Positions 14,361-22,620 are shown, numbered from the stretch's first letter. The stretch: DNA of 22,632 nucleotides from an uncultured Peptococcaceae bacterium (GCA_937988745.1 CALKAR010000244.1:1-22632); one strand, 5' to 3'. Numbers and translations: made by a program. The notes: generated by a model from the sequence alone, not told the origin.

Positions 14361-14395
14361 AACAGCCTACACACCATGTGCTAGGCTGTTTTTTG
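14361..14395 (+). terminator. Riboswitch-controlled intrinsic terminator
   Basis: Stem AACAGCCTA (14361-14369) / TAGGCTGTT (14382-14390), extended inside by CACA/TGTG, then TTTTTTGTT. Its 5' arm contains the bases used by the alternative antiterminator, so it forms when lysine-bound P1 has captured the antiterminator arm. Confidence 0.92.
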
Positions 14396-14433
14396 TTTAC
14401 TTTTGGAAATAAAATGCCAAGGAGTGAGTTAAA

Positions 14434-15999
14434 TTGGAATTTGGTCTCGTTAGTGTGATCCCGCCGGCCTTAGCAATTATTCTCGCACTGGTGACAAAAA
14501 AGGTAATTCCATCGCTCTTAGCGGGCATCCTTTCGGGAGCTCTTATTCTCTCCCAATGGAACCCTATAACAGCGATAACCTACACTGTCTCAACGCTATG
14601 GGAAAACTTGACTGACAGCTGGAACTTAGCCATTTTGGCTTTCCTGGTCCTGCTGGGTATTTTGGTAAGTCTAGTGAACTTAGCAGGCGGTTCTGCTCGC
14701 TACGGTGAATGGGCTCAAAAACGCATTAAATCTAGAGCGGGAGCACAGTTTGCCACCTTCATATTAGGCGTCTTGATCTTTATTGATGACTACTTCAACT
14801 GTCTGACTGTTGGAACCGTAATGCGGCCTGTAACGGACAAATTCAAGGTGTCACGGGCCAAATTGGCTTATATCATTGACTCCACTGCTGCGCCGATCTG
14901 TATACTGGCCCCTGTTTCAAGCTGGGTAGCCACCGTGATGTCCACTATGGGCGGCAAATTTAGGGCCGAAGGGATAGACATCGACCCCTTTACCGCCTTT
15001 ATTAAACTGATTCCTATGAATCTGTACGCTCTGCTGGCGCTCTTCCTGGTTATGCTGGTCAGCCTGCGGAACCTCGACTTCGGCCCTATGGCAGTTCATG
15101 AAGCCCAAGCCATGGCTGATAATGATCCGGGCCGTCTAGATGAGCCTGCAGCAAACGTGAGCGAATTTAACCCAAATTCCAAGGGTACCATTTGGGATCT
15201 TGTCGTTCCCATTTCAGGTCTAGTCCTGTTTACCGTGATCGCCATGATCTACACTGGAGGCTATTTCGACGGTGGTATGAGCATCTTTGATGCGATCAAG
15301 GAGACCGATGCTGCCACCTCACTCTTCCTCGGCGGAATGGCAGCGGTCCTTTTGAGCCTAATCGTTTTCCTGCCCCGTAGGGTAGTTACATTTGCCCAGC
15401 TCCCACAAGCAAGCAAAGAAGGTTTTCTCAGCATGCTGCCTGCAATCAGCATTCTGATTATGGCCTGGACGATCGGAGGAGTAATCAGCGAACTCGGTAC
15501 CGGTCAGTACTTAGCCCACACTTTGGGAACAACGCTGCCACCCTTTATGTATCCTGCTTTGATTTTCGTTTTAGCAGGGATTATCGCATTCTCGACAGGA
15601 ACTTCTTGGGGAACCTTTGCTATTATGATCCCCATCGCAGTCGACTTCGCTCTGCTGTTTGGTACTGAGTACATTCTGTTGATGATTGCTGCTGTACTGG
15701 CAGGAGCTATCTTTGGTGACCACTGCTCACCGATTTCGGATACCACCATTCTTTCTTCCACTGGTGCAGCCTGCAACCATATAGACCACGTCACCACGCA
15801 GCTGCCTTATACACTGCTCGCTGCTGGAATCAGCTTTGTTGGCTACTTAGCAGCAGGACTACTTATCAGTGTCGGTGGCTTTAACAGCATTGGTTCTGGA
15901 GTAACCGCCCTGGTACTGTCATTAATTGCTATGCTGGCAGCCGTTTATGTTCTGCACAATAAAGCTGAGAAAGAGCAAACTCATTACATTGGAGGTTGA
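14434..15999 (+). CDS. NhaC-family membrane transporter, probable lysine permease under lysine riboswitch
   Basis: A 521-residue integral membrane protein with about 11-12 helices of the Na+/H+ antiporter NhaC family. It includes the charged helix FIDDYFNCLTVGTVMRPVTD (about 113-134) and the conserved FGDHCSPISDTTILSSTGAACNHIDHV (about 428-454). The start is TTG, with AAGGAG 9 bases upstream; no in-frame ATG fits. Family members were named Na+/H+ antiporters, but relatives preceded by L boxes have been predicted to be lysine transporters (the comparative-genomics name LysW). The riboswitch and terminator directly upstream make lysine uptake coupled to an ion gradient the best assignment; direction and substrate are inferred. 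The SD of the next gene overlaps its stop. Confidence 0.92.
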   Translation: MEFGLVSVIPPALAIILALVTKKVIPSLLAGILSGALILSQWNPITAITYTVSTLWENLTDSWNLAILAFLVLLGILVSLVNLAGGSARYGEWAQKRIKSRAGAQFATFILGVLIFIDDYFNCLTVGTVMRPVTDKFKVSRAKLAYIIDSTAAPICILAPVSSWVATVMSTMGGKFRAEGIDIDPFTAFIKLIPMNLYALLALFLVMLVSLRNLDFGPMAVHEAQAMADNDPGRLDEPAANVSEFNPNSKGTIWDLVVPISGLVLFTVIAMIYTGGYFDGGMSIFDAIKETDAATSLFLGGMAAVLLSLIVFLPRRVVTFAQLPQASKEGFLSMLPAISILIMAWTIGGVISELGTGQYLAHTLGTTLPPFMYPALIFVLAGIIAFSTGTSWGTFAIMIPIAVDFALLFGTEYILLMIAAVLAGAIFGDHCSPISDTTILSSTGAACNHIDHVTTQLPYTLLAAGISFVGYLAAGLLISVGGFNSIGSGVTALVLSLIAMLAAVYVLHNKAEKEQTHYIGG

Positions 16000-16002
16000 C
16001 GC

Positions 16003-16461
16003 ATGATAAGCGGCAGGATGATTATCGGCCTAATCTCTGACACTCATGGACTTCTTCGCCCCGAAGCTGCAGAAGCACTTCGCGGCTGCAGCCTGATTCT
16101 GCACGCAGGTGATGTCGGTGAAGGTGTGGTGGAAAAACTAGAAAAAATTGCACCGACGAAAGTCGTGCGGGGCAACACAGACATCGGTTCCTGGGCAGCT
16201 GCGCTGCGGATCACAGAACAGGTAGAAATTGCTGGCCGTTCGTTCCACATAGTGCATGATTTAGCCAGCTTCCCGCAGATTCCCAGCGGTGTTGATGTCG
16301 TTATTCACGGTCACACCCACCGCTGGAGCTCTTTAGAAGAAGACGGTGTCTGGTATATCAATCCAGGCAGTGCAGGGCCGCGCCGCTTCGACCTGCCCAT
16401 CACTTTGGGACTGTTTATAATCGAGGGATCTGATTTTAGTGTAAAACGCATTGATCTATAA
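16003..16461 (+). CDS. YfcE/MJ0936-family metallophosphoesterase
   Basis: A 152-residue cytoplasmic phosphodiesterase of the calcineurin-like superfamily, about the family's normal length. Metal and catalytic motifs in order: SDTHG (12-16, D13 and H15), HAGDV (34-38, D37), GNTD (57-60, N58), H85, GHTH (103-106) and the family closing motif YINPGSAGPRR (118-128). Relatives hydrolyse phosphodiesters such as bis-p-nitrophenyl phosphate or 2',3'-cyclic nucleotides in vitro; the natural substrate is unknown. GGAGG overlaps the transporter stop and ATG is 3 bases after it, so translation is probably coupled and the gene shares the lysine-controlled transcript. A terminator starts at its stop codon. 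Confidence 0.92.
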   Translation: MISGRMIIGLISDTHGLLRPEAAEALRGCSLILHAGDVGEGVVEKLEKIAPTKVVRGNTDIGSWAAALRITEQVEIAGRSFHIVHDLASFPQIPSGVDVVIHGHTHRWSSLEEDGVWYINPGSAGPRRFDLPITLGLFIIEGSDFSVKRIDL

Positions 16462-16492
16462 AGCCTGAACCACAGTCGGTTCAGGCTTTTTT
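16461..16492. terminator. Bidirectional intrinsic terminator between convergent genes
   Basis: A perfect 11-bp stem AAGCCTGAACC (16461-16471) / GGTTCAGGCTT (16478-16488) with a 6-base loop. On the plus strand it is followed by TTTTCTT. On the minus strand the same stem contains the stop codon of the pseudouridine synthase gene and has a weak T-tail, so it is efficient mainly for the plus-strand transcript. Confidence 0.9.
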
Positions 16493-17167
16493 CTTAAAAG
16501 TATTCCATGGATAGTATTCTGGAGGCTGTGCCGTGAATATCATCTCCTCCCGAAGAGTAGGGTGCATCAGCTGCAGTTCAGAGGCCCATAAGGCGATCTG
16601 AAGTTTCCGCCTGGTACGTCTGCCGTAGCGGACATCGCCCACAAGTGGAAAACCGGCATGAGCCAGCTGCACCCTAATCTGATGAGGCCTACCAGTGTGC
16701 AGCTCCAACTTAAGCAGGCTCATATTTTCACTAAACCCCACTACTTCATAGCTCAGCGAAGCCCTTTTGGCACCCGGTGTACCCTTGGGTACTACCTTAA
16801 CCAAATTGGACTTTCGATCCTTGAGGAGATGATCCTCTAAGGTGCCCTGCAGTGGACTGGGAATGCCTTCGACTACTGCCAGATATCGCCGCCCCATGTT
16901 CCCTTCTTGGATCTGTTTGGACAGACGGGCTGCCGCTTTCGATGTCTTGGCAAAAACCATGACACCACCCACGGGCCGATCCAGTCTGTGAACAAGCCCC
17001 AAGTAGACATTGCCTGGTTTATCGTAGGTGACCTTGATGTATTCCTTCATAAGAGTCAGAAGGTCCAGATCGCCAGTAGAGTCTCCCTGAGACAGCATAT
17101 TCGGCGGCTTGACTACCACCAAAAGGTGATTATCTTCATACAGAATCGAAACTCCGCGGTAGTTCAC
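16481..17167 (-). CDS. RluA-family RNA pseudouridine synthase
   Basis: A 228-residue enzyme converting uridine to pseudouridine in RNA. The catalytic aspartate is D63 in HRLDRPVGG (60-68). The other family motifs are LLVVVKPPNML (15-25), RRYLAVVEG, and LHTGRPHQIRVQLAHAGFPLVGDVRYG near residues 156-182. There is no N-terminal S4 domain, so it belongs to the short single-domain RluA-like group; its RNA target (rRNA or tRNA) cannot be told. The GTG start lies only 2 bases after the GH4 gene stop, and no good ribosome binding site is visible, so translation is probably coupled. The stop is inside the terminator stem. Confidence 0.92.
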   Translation of the reverse strand: MNYRGVSILYEDNHLLVVVKPPNMLSQGDSTGDLDLLTLMKEYIKVTYDKPGNVYLGLVHRLDRPVGGVMVFAKTSKAAARLSKQIQEGNMGRRYLAVVEGIPSPLQGTLEDHLLKDRKSNLVKVVPKGTPGAKRASLSYEVVGFSENMSLLKLELHTGRPHQIRVQLAHAGFPLVGDVRYGRRTRRKLQIALWASELQLMHPTLREEMIFTAQPPEYYPWNTFKKKA

Positions 17168-17169
17168 GT

Positions 17170-18465
17170 TTACTTGAACTTAGGCAGCCAATCACCATGG
17201 GCTTCAATCATGTCATCGCATAGTGAGCGAATTTCATCCAGGGTTAGCTCAGACGCTGTATGCGGATCGAGGAACGCAGCATGATAAATGTGCTCCTTCT
17301 TACGCGTTACATAAGCCTCAATGGTAAGCAGCTGCACGTTGATATTGGTCCGGTTTAGTGCTGCCAGTTGTTCTGGAAGAGCACCTACATAGGTCGGGGT
17401 AACGCCACTGGCATCGACCAGACAAGGTACTTCCACACAAGCTTCCTGCGGCAGATTGGTGATGAGCCCTGTATTGAGCACGTTGCCGCCGATCTTGTAG
17501 GGAATATCGGTTTCCATGGCCTCCATAATATAGGAACCATATTCGTGGCTGCGGCTGTGAGTAAGGTCCTTATTCTCAACGAGTTCTTTCCGCATTGCTT
17601 CCCAGCCCTCGATTTGGGCAACACAGCGCCGTGGATACTCGTCAAGCGGAATGTTGAACCGTTCAATCAGCTCGGGATTACGGCTCTTGATGAAATAAGG
17701 AAGATATTCGGCGTTATGTTCGCTGGACTCAGTCACATAGTAGCCGAACTGTTTCATGATCTCGTAGCGTACCATGTCGTGGTGCTTCTCTGTACGGGCA
17801 AAAGCACGACGTTTGATTTCGGGATAGAGATCTTCGCCATCACGGGTGACTTCGAGGAGCCATGCCATGTGGTTGATTCCCGCGATTTTCCACTGCACAC
17901 CCTCGGTAGACATACCTAACGGGCCGAGCAGCTCGTGAATGCACGCCTGCACACTGTGGCACAATCCAACTGTCTTGACCCCGGTATAGCGCTGCATATA
18001 ACCGGTAAGGATCGCCATGGGGTTCACATAGTTTAGCAACCAAGCATCAGGGCAGACTTCTTCCATGTCCCGCGCAATATCTTCAAAAACAGGCAGAGTC
18101 CGCAATGCCCGGAAAATACCGCCAATTCCTAAAGTATCACCGATGGTCTGGCGAAGACCGTATTTCTTTGGTACTTCAAAGTCAGTGACCGTGCAGGGTT
18201 CATAACCACCCACTTGAATAGCACAAATAACATAGTCTGCATCGCGCAGAGCTTCACGGCGATCAGTGTAAGAAACGATCTTCCCATAGCCACCAGTATT
18301 TCGATTCAGATTGTTGAGCATCATCTCTGAATCCTTCAGGCGCTGGGGATCGATGTCAAACAGAGCAAATTCTGATTCTCGTAGAGAATCGGTTAATAGA
18401 CAGTCACCAAGGATATTGCGGGCAAATACGGTACTTCCCGCACCGATGAACGCAATCTTGGGCAT
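17170..18465 (-). CDS. melA: Glycoside hydrolase family 4 protein, probable alpha-galactosidase (MelA-like)
   Basis: A 431-residue NAD+- and metal-dependent glycosidase. The N-terminal Rossmann motif is IAFIGAGSTVFARN (4-17). GH4 metal residues are C169 and H199, in GLCHSVQ (167-173) and GINHMAW (196-202). NPM (148-150) and the second half are family-typical. GH4 enzymes hydrolyse glycosides by an oxidation-elimination route. The CHSV motif fits the alpha-galactosidase / alpha-glucosidase / alpha-glucuronidase group, so the exact sugar is uncertain. AAAGGAGGATAAGT precedes the ATG. No sugar transporter or regulator lies alongside; it sits between nadE and a pseudouridine synthase gene, which is odd for a catabolic enzyme. 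Confidence 0.9.
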   Translation of the reverse strand: MPKIAFIGAGSTVFARNILGDCLLTDSLRESEFALFDIDPQRLKDSEMMLNNLNRNTGGYGKIVSYTDRREALRDADYVICAIQVGGYEPCTVTDFEVPKKYGLRQTIGDTLGIGGIFRALRTLPVFEDIARDMEEVCPDAWLLNYVNPMAILTGYMQRYTGVKTVGLCHSVQACIHELLGPLGMSTEGVQWKIAGINHMAWLLEVTRDGEDLYPEIKRRAFARTEKHHDMVRYEIMKQFGYYVTESSEHNAEYLPYFIKSRNPELIERFNIPLDEYPRRCVAQIEGWEAMRKELVENKDLTHSRSHEYGSYIMEAMETDIPYKIGGNVLNTGLITNLPQEACVEVPCLVDASGVTPTYVGALPEQLAALNRTNINVQLLTIEAYVTRKKEHIYHAAFLDPHTASELTLDEIRSLCDDMIEAHGDWLPKFK

Positions 18466-18550
18466 ACTTATCCTCCTTTAGTGGGGCACTTCCCTATATG
18501 TTTCCACTTTCACAATTCTGCATCGTGTTCCTAATACCTTCCAAAACAAT

Positions 18551-20134
18551 CTACACTTCATACTTGGCGGCTAGAGGCATTCTCCGCCCTAATCCAAACG
18601 CTCTTTTAGATACGCGCAGGATCGGGGCAGCTTGACGACGCTTATATTCAGCTCGATTAACAATCCGCACTACCCATTCTACAACATCTTTAGGAAAACC
18701 CTTAGCTGCGATTTCCTCAACGGTCATACCATGTTCGACGTAATAGGCGATAATCGGGTCAAGCACATCATAGTTAGGTAAGCTGTCTGAGTCTTTTTGG
18801 TCAGGACGCAGCTCCGCTGATGGAGGCTTGACGATGGTATTATGCGGAATTACTTCTCCCTCACGGTTGATATATTCCGCAATTTCGTAAATCATGGTCT
18901 TGTATACATCGGCTAAAGGTGCAAGTCCGCCGCTCATATCTCCATAAAGAGTTGTATAGCCCACGGCCGTCTCGCTCTTATTGCTGGGAACCAAGACCAT
19001 ACCCCCAAATTTATTAGAAATGGCCATCAGAATGTTACCTCGAATGCGGGCCTGGATATTTTCCTCAGCCACATTGGGTCCATGACCGGCAAAGATTTCT
19101 TCAAGGGAATCGAGATAACTCTCGTACAATGCTGAGATAGGTACCACATCGAAGCGGATACCCAGGTTATTTGCCAGGCTCTTGGCATCTCTGAGACTAT
19201 CTGGTGATGAAAATGGGCCGGGCATAGCTATTCCCCAGACGTTTTCTGAACCTAGAGTATCGGCTGCCAGTGCCGCCAGCACCGCTGAGTCGATGCCACC
19301 GGATAAGCCCACCACTGCCTTCTTCTGCCTGCACTTCTGCACATAATCACTGAGGCCTAGCTTCACAGCTGCATATATGCTCGCTGCGTTGTTTTCGGGA
19401 ATATCTTCACCTCGAGGAGGCTCTGCTTTGGTATCGATTACGACTGATGTTTCGGCAAAGAAACCATAGGCCGCCAGCCGCCCTTGTCCATCACAGTACA
19501 TACTGCCCCCATCGAAGATCAGTTCATCCTGACCACCCACCTGGTTGACGAATACTAGGGGTATCTTATGTATGGATGCCTGCTTTATGAGGTTTTCAGC
19601 ACGTATCTCCGACCTGCCAGCGTAAAAAGGTGATGCCGCCAGATTTATACCCAACGTGGCGCTCTGAGGCAAATCGCCAATCTGAATATCCCCTACGGTT
19701 ACAGCTAATCTTTCGCCTCCATACTCTACTGTTGTTAGTTCATCGCCTGGAACAAAATAGCGTTCTTCGTCTAAGGCCTCATCACTGCTTAGTGTCGTTT
19801 TATGCTGAGTAAATACCAGCTTACCTTTGTAAAACAAGCCGGCAGAGTTATACCATCTGCCATGCGGAGCTTCGAGCGGCAGACCGCAGATAAATCCAAG
19901 CTCACTATATTTCTCAGACAAAGCCTCGAGCCGTTGTCTGCCTTCGGCTACTGCCTCCCGCATCCAATTTAAGGTAAGCTGATCCCTAATCGGATATCCG
20001 GTTAGAGCCATTTCGGGAAAAACAACAAGCTGAACTCCGTGTACTTGAGCTTCGGCCAGGGCTTGTTCAATTTTTTTCAAGTTGTACTCAATATCTCCTA
20101 AGATAGGATTTAGTTGGACCAAATAGATTTTCAT
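18551..20134 (-). CDS. nadE: NAD+ synthetase with degenerate glutamine-amidotransferase domain
   Basis: A 527-residue protein that amidates deamido-NAD to NAD+. ATG at 20134 is preferred to the upstream in-frame start at 20191, because AGGGGG lies just before it and MKIYLVQLNPILGD is the standard N-terminus. Residues 1-240 form the nitrilase-like glutaminase domain. E41 (FPEMALTGYP) and K112 (HKTTL) of the catalytic triad are present, but the usual ICED-type motif carrying the catalytic Cys reads AVTVGDIQ (144-151), so no Cys is available. The following segment to NLAASPF is about 7-8 residues shorter than usual. The synthetase domain is intact: SGGIDS (278-283), the RIRGNILMAISNK helix and VPSNKSETAVGYTTLYGD. 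It may use free ammonia. MATE gene 16 bases upstream. Confidence 0.93.
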   Translation of the reverse strand: MKIYLVQLNPILGDIEYNLKKIEQALAEAQVHGVQLVVFPEMALTGYPIRDQLTLNWMREAVAEGRQRLEALSEKYSELGFICGLPLEAPHGRWYNSAGLFYKGKLVFTQHKTTLSSDEALDEERYFVPGDELTTVEYGGERLAVTVGDIQIGDLPQSATLGINLAASPFYAGRSEIRAENLIKQASIHKIPLVFVNQVGGQDELIFDGGSMYCDGQGRLAAYGFFAETSVVIDTKAEPPRGEDIPENNAASIYAAVKLGLSDYVQKCRQKKAVVGLSGGIDSAVLAALAADTLGSENVWGIAMPGPFSSPDSLRDAKSLANNLGIRFDVVPISALYESYLDSLEEIFAGHGPNVAEENIQARIRGNILMAISNKFGGMVLVPSNKSETAVGYTTLYGDMSGGLAPLADVYKTMIYEIAEYINREGEVIPHNTIVKPPSAELRPDQKDSDSLPNYDVLDPIIAYYVEHGMTVEEIAAKGFPKDVVEWVVRIVNRAEYKRRQAAPILRVSKRAFGLGRRMPLAAKYEV

Positions 20135-20150
20135 ACGAGTCCCCCTCAAT

Positions 20151-21524
20151 CTACAGATGTGCTTCTGGAACTGGGATAGCGCTCTCTGCATAATTTAATT
20201 CACGCATCTCCCGAAGCAGCAGAATCACCGTGAGTAAAGTTGAAGCCACATCAGATACCGGCAGGCTGATAAACACTCCTGTCAGACCAAAAAAGCGTGG
20301 GAGTATGAGGAGCGCTGGTATCAACAGCAGCAGCTGACGGGACAACGACAGAAAAGCTGCTTTGTGGGGTTTGCCCACAGCTTGGAAGTATCCGGAACCT
20401 ACTACCTGGATGCCTACTATTGGAAATAGATAGAGAGCCAGCCGCATAGCCTGTTTGCCCAGGTCCATCAGCTCCGCATCACTGCGTCCAAAGAGGGAGA
20501 TGAGCTGCCCGGGGAAAAGACGAGTCGTGATCCAACCCAAAGTGACCAAAGCAGTTGCCCCAAGACTTGCAAGTCTCAGCGCTTCCTTGACACGTTCATA
20601 CTGCTTTGCGCCGTAGTTATAGCCAATAATAGGCTGCGCACCTTGATTAATTCCGAAAATAGGCATCATAAAGATCGTGTTGATGCTGTGCACAATTCCC
20701 ATCCCTGATATCGCAAGGTCACCGCCATAATACCCTAAGCTTTGATTCATGATCAAGTTGATCAGACTGGCGGCAAGCTGCATCGCGCAGGGTGCAAATC
20801 CGATGGATACAATTTTAAGTAGAACGGGCATCCGAATACAAATTCTCCGCAGACAGAGTTTAAGATGGCTTCTACCGGAAATGAAGTAGTAAACGACCCA
20901 GAAGCAGGAAAGTACCTTAGCTATCACAGTGGCGATAGCGGCACCCCGGACACCCCAACCAAACCAAAAGATAAAGATGGGATCGAGAATGGTGTTGCTA
21001 ATTGCACCTACGAGCATACTGCCCATCGCCCATTTTGGACTGCCTTCAGCACGGATGAAGTTCGTCATTCCGAAGCTGACCGTCTGAAAGACGGTACCAA
21101 ATAGAATTACCTTGAGGTAATCACGGGCATATGGTGCAACCACTTCGCTCGCACCAAGAAGGCGCACTAATGGATCTAGGAAGATCAGCCCGACGACGGT
21201 AATCATAAGGCCAACTAAAACCAGCATTACGACCGCGGTAGACGTAATTTCCTCGGCCTCATCAGGTCGTCCTTCTCCAAGCTTAATAGAAATTAGCGCG
21301 GTTGCCCCCAAACCAATCAGCATAGAAAAAGCCATGATAATGAGCTGCACAGGAAAAATCACAGTAATACCTGCGATCCCCAACGCACCCACACCATGGC
21401 CTACAAAGATGCGGTCAACAACATTATACAGAGCTTGCACTAACATGCCCACGATGGCAGGAATCGAAAACCTCAAGAGCAGGATACCGATATTTTCCTT
21501 ACCTAGCTGCTGTGCTCGATCCAT
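20151..21524 (-). CDS. MATE-family multidrug/organic-cation efflux transporter
   Basis: A 457-residue protein with about 12 membrane helices in two similar halves. Family signatures are LLRFSIPAIVGMLVQALYNVVDRIFVG near the N-terminus (residues 17-43), ALISIKLGEG, RAEGSPKWAM, and in the second half GINQGAQPIIGYNYGAKQYERVKEALR. MATE proteins expel drugs or metabolites in exchange for Na+ or H+; it is closest to the MepA/DinF type. The ATG at 21524 is preferred to the in-frame GTG at 21536, because AAAGGGTGA lies at proper distance from the ATG and overlaps the GTG. Its own promoter lies upstream. nadE follows after 16 bases and probably shares the transcript. Confidence 0.94.
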   Translation of the reverse strand: MDRAQQLGKENIGILLLRFSIPAIVGMLVQALYNVVDRIFVGHGVGALGIAGITVIFPVQLIIMAFSMLIGLGATALISIKLGEGRPDEAEEITSTAVVMLVLVGLMITVVGLIFLDPLVRLLGASEVVAPYARDYLKVILFGTVFQTVSFGMTNFIRAEGSPKWAMGSMLVGAISNTILDPIFIFWFGWGVRGAAIATVIAKVLSCFWVVYYFISGRSHLKLCLRRICIRMPVLLKIVSIGFAPCAMQLAASLINLIMNQSLGYYGGDLAISGMGIVHSINTIFMMPIFGINQGAQPIIGYNYGAKQYERVKEALRLASLGATALVTLGWITTRLFPGQLISLFGRSDAELMDLGKQAMRLALYLFPIVGIQVVGSGYFQAVGKPHKAAFLSLSRQLLLLIPALLILPRFFGLTGVFISLPVSDVASTLLTVILLLREMRELNYAESAIPVPEAHL

Positions 21525-21558
21525 TCTAGTTTTCACCCTTTTTATAACTGTTATTGTC

Positions 21559-21587
21559 AGTATACTATCTCAAAGAGTGAAAAACAA
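21559..21587 (-). promoter_or_regulatory. Candidate sigma-A promoter for the MATE-nadE transcript
   Basis: On the minus strand TTGTTT (21587-21582), 17-base spacer, TATACT (21564-21559), about 35 bases upstream of the ATG. A short inverted repeat ATAAC-T-GTTAT (21544-21554) lies just downstream, at the likely start site, and could be an operator. Confidence 0.6.
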
Positions 21588-21601
21588 GACGAGACCAAAT
21601 A

Positions 21602-22486
21602 TTACGAAATAGGTGTCACTGACCGTTCCCTATGGCGCACAGTTGCTGCAACGTCAAGTTCGGCAAGCTGCTTCTGCAGCGCGATAGCCACTGCAACAGA
21701 CCGATGCTGGCCGCCTGTGCAGCCAATGCCAATGGTCAGGCGAGCTTTGCCTTCCCGGGCATAACCGGGAATTAGAGTGGCTACTAAATCCGCCGCCTTA
21801 TACAGAAACTCCTTTGTTATGGGAAACTGCATCACATAGTCGTAGACCCCTTTGTCTTCACCTGTCAGTGGACGCAGCTTGTCCACGTAGTAGGGGTTGG
21901 GAATAAACCGCACATCAAAAACCATATCGGCATCCGCTGGAGCACCAAACTTGTATCCAAAGGAAAAAAGCTCGACGGTCACGGATTCATGCAGTGGTTT
22001 TCCTTCATAGATCTCAATCAAGCGCTGCCTCAGATCCATGGGGCGCAGATCAGAAGTGTCAAGCACCACATCGGCAATACTGCGGGCATCAGCCAGGAGC
22101 CTACGCTCTGCAGCAATGCTGGCTTCGATACTCTCAGGAGTCTCACGAGTCTTGTGCAGTGGGTGGAGGCGGCGAGTTTCGCTGAAGCGCCGAATTAAGA
22201 CCGAATCACTGCAGTCGAGAAACAGCAGAAAATACTGATGGCCGCTGCTATCCAGCCAGCTGAGGGCCTTATGCAGATCGGAGAAATATTCTCTAACTCT
22301 AACGTCAATGGCGATAGCATACTTGCGATCTTGACCGCTCTGTGAATGCAGTTCTACTAACTGCGGCAGGAGGGCTGGTGGAAGGTTATCGATGCAGAAA
22401 TAACCTAAATCCTCCAGGACTTTCATTGCTTGTGTTTTCCCTGCTCCAGATAGGCCTGTTATAATAGTGAAACGAACGTTGTGCAT
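21602..22486 (-). CDS. rapZ: RNase adapter / nucleotide-binding protein RapZ (YvcJ)
   Basis: A 294-residue P-loop protein of the RapZ/YvcJ family at the family's usual length. Walker A is GLSGAGKT (11-18), followed by ALKVLEDLGYFCIDNLPP-type sequence, then FLDCSDSVLIRRFSETRRLHPL. The C-terminal domain contains FSFGYKFG, DVRFIPNPYY and GIGCTGGQHRSVAVA. In E. coli RapZ delivers small RNAs to RNase E and senses glucosamine-6-phosphate. In Bacillus, YvcJ hydrolyses nucleotides and affects competence; the role here is not predicted. GGGGGGG precedes the ATG. In most Firmicutes yvcK and whiA follow; here a MATE gene with its own promoter does. Confidence 0.95.
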   Translation of the reverse strand: MHNVRFTIITGLSGAGKTQAMKVLEDLGYFCIDNLPPALLPQLVELHSQSGQDRKYAIAIDVRVREYFSDLHKALSWLDSSGHQYFLLFLDCSDSVLIRRFSETRRLHPLHKTRETPESIEASIAAERRLLADARSIADVVLDTSDLRPMDLRQRLIEIYEGKPLHESVTVELFSFGYKFGAPADADMVFDVRFIPNPYYVDKLRPLTGEDKGVYDYVMQFPITKEFLYKAADLVATLIPGYAREGKARLTIGIGCTGGQHRSVAVAIALQKQLAELDVAATVRHRERSVTPIS

Positions 22487-22498
22487 CGTATCCCCCCC

Positions 22499-22567
22499 TC
22501 AGGTATCTTCACCGGTAGATTCCACAAGGTTCTGAAGCAATCCTTCCAAAGCACTCAAACCCACCAT
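22499..22567 (-). CDS. Possible 22-codon upstream ORF before rapZ
   Basis: On the minus strand an ATG at 22567 opens 22 codons (MVGLSALEGLLQNLVESTGEDT) ending at a TGA that overlaps the start of the rapZ Shine-Dalgarno run, 12 bases before the rapZ ATG. The stop position is typical of a translationally coupled gene. However, no ribosome binding site precedes the ATG, and the frame is closed by a TGA about 50 bases further upstream. It may be a leader peptide, the tail of a decayed gene, or chance. Confidence 0.2.
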   Translation of the reverse strand: MVGLSALEGLLQNLVESTGEDT

Positions 22568-22591
22568 AGGATTCCCGGGAAAAAGATCGTT

Positions 22592-22620
22592 ATTAGAATA
22601 TGATAGTCAAAAACAGCCAA
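22592..22620 (-). promoter_or_regulatory. Weak promoter candidate upstream of rapZ
   Basis: On the minus strand TTGGCT (22620-22615), 17-base spacer, TCTAAT (22597-22592). Each box departs from consensus, and the window ends just upstream, so other signals may be missing. Confidence 0.3.
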
